Below, piece by piece: positions 29,770 to 34,052 of a stretch of 34,052 bases of DNA. The first letter of the stretch is position 1. Every line of letters starts with the position of its first letter. Origin of the DNA: Pseudomonas fontis (lineage in GTDB: Bacteria; Pseudomonadota; Gammaproteobacteria; Pseudomonadales; Pseudomonadaceae); assembly GCF_028656955.1 (NCBI RefSeq), contig NZ_JAMDGY010000025.1, positions 1 through 34,052 of the forward strand, read 5' to 3'. The position numbers were made by a program, and so were the translations under genes. The notes beneath the pieces were generated by a model, which did no database searches, was not told the DNA's origin, and worked only from the letters and a program-made list of their open reading frames with translations.

Positions 29770-29946
29770 ATGATGAAAATCAAGAAAGCGCTTTTGCCGA
29801 GCGGAAAGGTTGTAATGTGCGGAATAGATATGGGTGGCGGCAGACGAGTGTCTGCCGCACAGCCCGTTACTTCAGGCAGTCTTGAACCATCGAAATTGCA
29901 TCGGTGTAAAGGCGCTGATTGCCGTTCTCGATGTGAATGCGCTTGA
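29770..29946 (+). CDS. Small open reading frame after the K-like gene
   Basis: 58 residues (MMKIKKALLPSGKVVMCGID...). A strong GCAGGAG ribosome site stands before two consecutive ATG codons and it follows K directly. The last third overlaps the 3' end of the leftward gene at 29867, and a strong hairpin (29837-29858) lies inside the frame, so it may be the broken start of a gene displaced by the insertion that follows. Family not recognised. Confidence 0.35.
   Translation: MMKIKKALLPSGKVVMCGIDMGGGRRVSAAQPVTSGSLEPSKLHRCKGADCRSRCECA
29837..29858. terminator. Strong hairpin at the end of the leftward gene
   Basis: GCGGCAGAC, a GAGT loop and GTCTGCCGC form a perfect 9-bp stem just past the stop codon at 29867 of the leftward gene. 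It lacks a T-run on either strand, so it may stabilise mRNA ends or act with Rho. Confidence 0.5.
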
Positions 29947-30097
29947 TCTCTTCAAGCTCGTTTTGCAGGGCGCTTCGGTCAAAATTTGGCTGATTATTGA
30001 GCGTAGTCACAACCGCCATGAGGGTGTTCTGCAGGGCAGTCCCTACGGAATTCAGGGCTTGCTCAAGCTCTACCACTCGCTGATCTAGTGTTTTCAA
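29867..30097 (-). CDS. Leftward coiled-coil hypothetical protein, TTG start
   Basis: 76 residues, nearly all helix with heptads (LDQRVVELEQALNSVGTALQ; ALQNELEEIKRIHIENGNQ). The frame begins with TTG at 30095-30097; a perfect AGGAGG lies 7 bases upstream and no ATG fits, so the TTG start is well supported. It opposes the tail operon and is part of the insertion between K and I. Function not recognised; a small oligomeric adaptor or regulator is possible. Confidence 0.66.
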   Translation of the reverse strand: MKTLDQRVVELEQALNSVGTALQNTLMAVVTTLNNQPNFDRSALQNELEEIKRIHIENGNQRLYTDAISMVQDCLK

Positions 30098-30119
30098 GTA
30101 GACCTCCTAGGTCATCAAT

Positions 30120-30156
30120 GCCCCAGTCCATGGGCTTTCCGGCAACGGACTGGGGC
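30120..30156. repeat. 10-bp inverted repeat upstream of the leftward gene
   Basis: GCCCCAGTCC and GGACTGGGGC flank a 17-base centre. It could be an operator or an RNA hairpin in the 5' leader of the leftward gene. The rest of the 222-base space (30098-30319) shows only a promoter candidate near its right end. Confidence 0.55.
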
Positions 30157-30270
30157 AGTTCGTTGGAGGTGCAACGCTACTATGGCGGAATGATGGCGTG
30201 GTACTGGCTTTCCATCCACGCTGGATGCCCGGACAGGCTTCTTTCGAGTAGTTATTAGGTCTGTTCGATC

Positions 30271-30293
30271 TTGTGATGGCGCAGTGCTAGAGT
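30271..30293 (+). promoter_or_regulatory. Candidate promoter for the lipoprotein pair
   Basis: TGCTAGAGT (30285-30293) reads as an extended -10 box and is identical to the core at 11106-11114 before the tRNAs. TTGTGA at 30271 is too close (11 bases) to be its -35. The lipoprotein start at 30320 is 27 bases downstream. Confidence 0.4.
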
Positions 30294-30319
30294 GCGCTAC
30301 AAATCACAGGAGTTGAAAG

Positions 30320-30718
30320 ATGGTGCGCACGGTAGCTGTTTTGATGGGTTTCGCTTTTTTGGCTGGCTGCGCTAACACGCAGGAGGTTGACGCTTGGCGA
30401 TCGGAGGCCCAGCGAACGACGCCCGTATGCACAAGCGAAAATCAGTGCCAGGTGATGTGGTCTGCAGCGCGCAGCTGGGTTTTGAGTCATGCCGGGACGA
30501 AAATTCAAAACTACGGTACTGATTATTTCGACACATACAATCCGATACCGAACAGCCCCTCACTGGCCGCGCAGGTTTCCAAGGACGCCCTGGGCTCTGG
30601 CAAGCACAAGATCAGCGCAAAGCTATGGTGCGATAATATGTTCGGCTGCCAGCCCAATGCATGGCAGGCGCTTTTAGACTTCAACCGGACGGTGAATCAG
30701 GCGGGCTCCGGTCAGTGA
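30320..30718 (+). CDS. Small lipoprotein 1
   Basis: 132 residues. Signal peptide MVRTVAVLMGFAFLAGC with lipobox LAGC (Cys17), so it would be exported, lipidated and anchored; Ala and Asn after the Cys give no inner-membrane retention signal. The mature part has two further Cys pairs (CTSENQC; CDNMFGC) that may form disulphides, and a WQALLDFNRTV end. AGGAG is 7 bases upstream. Inserted between tail genes K and I with a second lipoprotein. Phage lipoproteins such as T5 Llp block receptors for later phages; that role here is inference. Confidence 0.75.
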   Translation: MVRTVAVLMGFAFLAGCANTQEVDAWRSEAQRTTPVCTSENQCQVMWSAARSWVLSHAGTKIQNYGTDYFDTYNPIPNSPSLAAQVSKDALGSGKHKISAKLWCDNMFGCQPNAWQALLDFNRTVNQAGSGQ

Positions 30719-30740
30719 CCGATTCGAAAAGGAGTACAGA

Positions 30741-31163
30741 ATGCGGATTTTGATAGCGGCGGTAGCGGTGGCGATGCTGGCGGGATGTGCCTCATCGGCG
30801 ATCTCGGTGCGGGATGCGAAGCCGGTTCCGTCGGACGAGGTCTATGCCTTCCAGACTAAACCGGCTGGAGAGAGCGGAAAAATCACCGTGGTACGCGACT
30901 CCGGCGCTGCCGGCTCTGGTTGCGACATTGTTGTTTATGTCGACGGCCGCAGAGCTGCAAAAATCGGTACTGGTCAGCGAGCTACATTCTACCTTCCGCC
31001 GGGATCGCCAAATCTCGGCGCTGGCCTGGCGGGCTCAGGCTTGTGCGCAGGCGCCGCAATTCGAACCATCGCGGCTACGGTGCAGTCGGGCAAGGAAAGC
31101 CTTTACCGTATCAGCGGCGACATGGCTGGGTTCTACATAGGGCCATATGTCGATTACAACTGA
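30741..31163 (+). CDS. Small lipoprotein 2
   Basis: 140 residues. Signal peptide MRILIAAVAVAMLAGC with lipobox LAGC (Cys16). The mature domain is beta-rich (GKITVVRDSGAAGSGCDIVVYVDGRRAAKI; TFYLPPG; YRISGD), of the type seen in DUF2846-like lipoproteins. AAGGAG precedes the start. It follows lipoprotein 1 by 22 bases and ends just before a terminator, forming a two-gene unit with the promoter candidate upstream. Probable outer-membrane site and lysogen-conversion role. Confidence 0.75.
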   Translation: MRILIAAVAVAMLAGCASSAISVRDAKPVPSDEVYAFQTKPAGESGKITVVRDSGAAGSGCDIVVYVDGRRAAKIGTGQRATFYLPPGSPNLGAGLAGSGLCAGAAIRTIAATVQSGKESLYRISGDMAGFYIGPYVDYN

Positions 31164-31179
31164 ATCAAGAAAACCTTGA

Positions 31180-31201
31180 AGCCGCCTCCGGGCGGTTTTT
31201 T
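31180..31201 (+). terminator. Terminator after the lipoprotein unit
   Basis: CCGCC, a TCCG loop and GGCGG, extended by two pairs, precede TTTTTT. The sequence TATTGCTCCGGAG that follows supplies the ribosome site of the I-like gene. Confidence 0.85.
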
Positions 31202-31219
31202 ATTGCTCCGGAGAAAGTG

Positions 31220-31813
31220 ATGCAGACATCAGCGATCAACTACCAACCCATGACGACGATTCGCCTGCACGGGCAACTCCGACAGTTCGGAAAGTCCTTC
31301 AGGCTCGCTGTGAAATCGCCGGCTGAGGCGATCAAAGCACTATGCGTGCAAATCCCTGGATTCGAGCGGTTTCTTTCGAATGCCAAGTCACGCGGCCTTG
31401 AGTTCGCGGTGTTTCGCGATAAGCGCAATATCGGGGAGAAGGAGCTGAGCTACAACGGTGCCGGAGATATCCGCATCGCGCCGGTGGTCGTAGGCAGCAA
31501 GCGCGGCGGTATTCTTCAAACCATTGTCGGTGCGATCTTGATTGTTGTGGGTGTTATTTTCTCTGCAACGCCTTTCGGCACTCCGCTCATAGGCGCGGGC
31601 ATTGGCCTTGTCGCCGGCGGCGTAATCCAAATGCTCAGCCCCCAGGCAGGCGGCCTCAAGACCAGCGCCGCGCCAGAGAACACCCCCGGCTACGCCTTCG
31701 GCAGCGCCAAGAACACCACGGCCTCGGGCAACCCGGTGCCGCTCTGCATTGGCGAGCGGCGCTGGGGCGGGGCGATTATCAGCGCCGCCATCTACGCCGA
31801 AGACCAGATGTAG
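31220..31813 (+). CDS. Tail assembly protein I-like
   Basis: 197 residues from ATG at 31220 (CCGGAG upstream); the open frame to 30920 overlaps lipoprotein 2. N-terminal ubiquitin-like part (TTIRLHGQLRQFGKSFRLAV, KSPAEAIKALCVQIPGF), a hydrophobic Gly-rich middle (TIVGAILIVVGVIFSATPFG; LIGAGIGLVAGGVIQML) and C-terminal SGNPVPLCIGERRWGGAIISA. This matches lambda gpI, which acts with J at the tail tip. Separated from K by 1.5 kb of inserted genes but adjacent to J as expected. Confidence 0.87.
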   Translation: MQTSAINYQPMTTIRLHGQLRQFGKSFRLAVKSPAEAIKALCVQIPGFERFLSNAKSRGLEFAVFRDKRNIGEKELSYNGAGDIRIAPVVVGSKRGGILQTIVGAILIVVGVIFSATPFGTPLIGAGIGLVAGGVIQMLSPQAGGLKTSAAPENTPGYAFGSAKNTTASGNPVPLCIGERRWGGAIISAAIYAEDQM

Positions 31814-31834
31814 AAAATCCCCGCACCACCGCAG

Positions 31835-31855
31835 CCGCCAAGAGGCGGTTTTTTT
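31835..31855 (+). terminator. Terminator between I and J
   Basis: CCGCC, an AAGA loop and GGCGG followed by seven T residues, then ATTGCCTGGAG which holds the J ribosome site. Nearly the same cassette as at 31180. Confidence 0.82.
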
Positions 31856-31872
31856 ATTGCCTGGAGAAAAGC

Positions 31873-34052
31873 ATGGGCGCAGCACGCAAGATTGACATCC
31901 ACGGCGCCAAGGGCGGCGAAGACAAACCAAAAACGCCAACGGAAGCCCCGGACAGTCTGCGCTCGGTCGCTATTGCCAAGATGCTCATCGCTATCGGTGA
32001 GGGTGAATTCGAAGGCACGCCTACGGCGCGCGACATTTATCTCGACAATACCCCACTGCAAGACCCCCAAGGCAACATGAACTTCCCGAACGTAAAGTGG
32101 GAGTGGCGCACCGGGGCGGTGGATCAGACCTATATCCAGGGGATCCCGTCGGTCGAGAACGAAACCACAATCAGCACTGAGCTGCGCAGCGGCACGCCAT
32201 GGGTCCGGGCGATCAGCAACACCCAGCTTTCCGCCGTGCGCGTGCGCTTCGCCTGGCCGGCGCTCCAGTCAGTGGATGCCGGCGGCAACATCAACGGGTA
32301 CCGGATCGAGTACAAGGTTGAACTGGCAACCGACGGCGGCGCTTACCGGCAGGTGCTGAGCGAAGCTGTCGACGGCAAGACCACCAGCGTGTACGAGCGC
32401 ACCCGCCGCATCGATTTGCCGAAGGCTACTTCTGGCTGGCTGATGCGCATCACGCGCCTGACGATCAACCAGAACAACAACAAAATCTCCGACACGATGC
32501 AGATCGCCGGCTTCACGGAGGTGATTGACGCGAAAATTCCCTACCGCAATACGGCTCTGCTCTACATCGAGTTTTCAGCCGAACAATTCCGCAGCATCCC
32601 AGCAGTTACCGTCGCCTGCAAGGCGCGTAAATGGCAGGTCCCAAGCAACTACGATCCAATTTCGCGCACATACAGTGGTATCTGGGATGGGACGTTGAAG
32701 GAGGCTTACACCAACAACCCCACCTGGGCTACCTACGGCATTACCACCAACGACCGCTTTGGCCTTGGCCGCCGCATCAAGCCGTGGATGGTCGATAAGT
32801 GGGAGCTGTACCGCATCTCGCAGTACTGCGACCAGTTGGTGCCGGATGGGAAGGGCGGCATGGAGCCGCGCTTCATCTGCAACTTGAATCTGCAGAGCAA
32901 GGCCGATGCCTGGTCCTTGCTGCGCGACATCTCGGCGATATACCGGGGCATGACTTACTGGGCTCAGGGCCAGGTGTTCACCCTGTCGGATATGCCGCGG
33001 GCCACTGACTTCGATTTCGCCTATACCCGGGCGAACGTCATTGACGGAAAGTTCACCTACTCCAGCGCGTCGGAGCGCACGCGCTACACCCGGGCGCTGA
33101 TCAGCTACGACAACTCGGCGAACAACTACGATACCGATGTAACAGCCGTTACGGACGCCAAGCTGCAGCGCCGCTACGGCGACAATCCTCTGGAGATCAG
33201 CGCTATAGGATGCACTCGTGAGTCGGAGGCCCAGCGCCGCGGCAAGTGGGCACTACTGACCAACTCCAAGGACCGGGCTGTTACCTTCAGGGTCGGTCTC
33301 GACGGGCGTATTCCGCTGCCTGGCTACGTGATCCCGGTTGCTGACGAACTGCTGGCTGGTCGTCCAGTTGGCGGGCGCATCTCGGCGGTGAATGGCAGGC
33401 TCATCACCCTTGACCGCGACACCCAGGCCAAGCCTGGCGACCGGCTCATTCTCAACCTGCCCGACGGCAAGTGCGAGGGGCGTACAGTGCAGTTGGTCAG
33501 CGGCCGGCAGGTCACGGTGACCGTTTCCTACTCCGTGGCGCCCGAGCGTGAACTGGTGTGGGCGCTCGATGCTAACGACCTAGCTATTCCTTTGTACCGG
33601 GTAGTGAGCGTGGCGAGGCCAGAGCCAGGCGTGTTCGAAATCTCGGCCGTGCAGTACGACCCGAGCAAGTTCGCTCACATCGATACAGGCGCTCGACTGG
33701 AAGAACGCCCGATCAGCGTGATCCCGATCACTGCGGTGCCGCCACCGGCCAGCGTCACACTCACCTCGGCCTACGCGATCTCGCAAGGTATAGCCGTAAG
33801 CACCATGACAATCGCTTGGCCGTCCGTGAATGGCGCTGTGGCTTACGATGTGGAGTGGCGCAAGGACAATGGCAACTGGATCAAGCTGCAGCGCACCGGG
33901 GCGACCTCAGTCGATGTAACTGGGATCTATGCGGGCGCATATCTGGCCCGCGCTCGAGCGGTCAGTGCCTTCGACATCTCGTCGACCTGGAAAAGCTCGA
34001 ACCTCACGGAGCTCAGAGGCAAGGAGGGGCTGCCGCCAGCAGTCACCCACCT
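31873..34052 (+). CDS. Tail tip / host specificity protein J-like (5' part)
   Basis: At least 726 residues; the frame is open to the end of the window. TGGAG lies 7 bases before the ATG. The N-terminal third has the lambda J pattern (KMLIAIGEGEFEG, TARDIYLDNTPL, NTALLYIEFSAEQF, RKWQVPSNYDP, and IWDGTLKEAYTNNPTW in the conserved core), then hub domains (YWAQGQVFTLSDMPR; ERTRYTRALISYDNS). Residues ~625-715 look like a fibronectin type III domain (TMTIAWPSVNGAVAYDVEW). The C-terminal receptor-binding region is missing. J contacts the receptor and triggers DNA release. Confidence 0.92.
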   Translation, partial: MGAARKIDIHGAKGGEDKPKTPTEAPDSLRSVAIAKMLIAIGEGEFEGTPTARDIYLDNTPLQDPQGNMNFPNVKWEWRTGAVDQTYIQGIPSVENETTISTELRSGTPWVRAISNTQLSAVRVRFAWPALQSVDAGGNINGYRIEYKVELATDGGAYRQVLSEAVDGKTTSVYERTRRIDLPKATSGWLMRITRLTINQNNNKISDTMQIAGFTEVIDAKIPYRNTALLYIEFSAEQFRSIPAVTVACKARKWQVPSNYDPISRTYSGIWDGTLKEAYTNNPTWATYGITTNDRFGLGRRIKPWMVDKWELYRISQYCDQLVPDGKGGMEPRFICNLNLQSKADAWSLLRDISAIYRGMTYWAQGQVFTLSDMPRATDFDFAYTRANVIDGKFTYSSASERTRYTRALISYDNSANNYDTDVTAVTDAKLQRRYGDNPLEISAIGCTRESEAQRRGKWALLTNSKDRAVTFRVGLDGRIPLPGYVIPVADELLAGRPVGGRISAVNGRLITLDRDTQAKPGDRLILNLPDGKCEGRTVQLVSGRQVTVTVSYSVAPERELVWALDANDLAIPLYRVVSVARPEPGVFEISAVQYDPSKFAHIDTGARLEERPISVIPITAVPPPASVTLTSAYAISQGIAVSTMTIAWPSVNGAVAYDVEWRKDNGNWIKLQRTGATSVDVTGIYAGAYLARARAVSAFDISSTWKSSNLTELRGKEGLPPAVTH

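Overview
The window is one continuous stretch of a temperate, lambda-like siphovirus (free phage or prophage) of a Pseudomonas host. Pseudomonas is inferred from protein families typical of its phages (DUF1654, DUF1382, DUF2280 small terminase, DUF4055 portal) and from GC-rich codon use. The gene order follows lambda: left operator, immunity/lysogeny genes, cI, cro, a CII-class gene, replication with an origin inside the initiator gene, nin-like genes, a late-regulator slot, late promoter and terminator, tRNAs, holin, terminase, head, tail. Both ends are cut: the leftward early operon driven by PL lies beyond base 1, and the tail-tip gene J runs off base 34052. No integrase, att site, endolysin, spanin or prohead protease was found.

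Bases 1-4100 are the switch. A three-site operator with a strong leftward promoter (48-109) and a matching right operator (3772-3843) share a 16-bp motif related to TTTAAGCATGCTGAAA. cI (S24, self-cleaving) and cro diverge from the right operator. Between the operators, where lambda carries rex, are leftward genes probably expressed in the lysogen: a small unknown gene, a HigB-like toxin with a HigA antitoxin fused to an ImmA/IrrE metalloprotease, a membrane/zinc-ribbon/SPOR-like protein, and a DUF1654 gene behind a textbook LexA box.

Bases 4100-11100 are the rightward early operon: a CII-family regulator, two ParB-fold proteins without a ParA, an O-like initiator carrying five iterons, a P-position gene, then a chain of genes with 1-4-bp start/stop overlaps including DUF1382, a C39-like cysteine peptidase, ninB and ninG, ending in a gene at the Q position. 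A promoter candidate and terminator follow at once, as in lambda PR'-tR'. Two tRNAs (Thr-TGT, Asn-GTT) come next.

Bases 11500-14000 hold a lambda-S-type dual-start holin, a leftward HTH gene and small genes, including a DUF2158 protein and a metallopeptidase. Three 34-bp dyads of one design (4597, 11941, 12352) look like operators of a regulator not yet assigned. Bases 14000-34052 are packaging and structure: terminase, portal, MuF, scaffold, capsid, connectors, tail tube, tail chaperones joined by a GGGAAAC frameshift, a 1018-residue tape measure, and M, L, K, I, J. Probable morons interrupt this series: an AT-rich gene at 18291, a leftward gene at 21584, and a block of one leftward gene and two lipoproteins between K and I.
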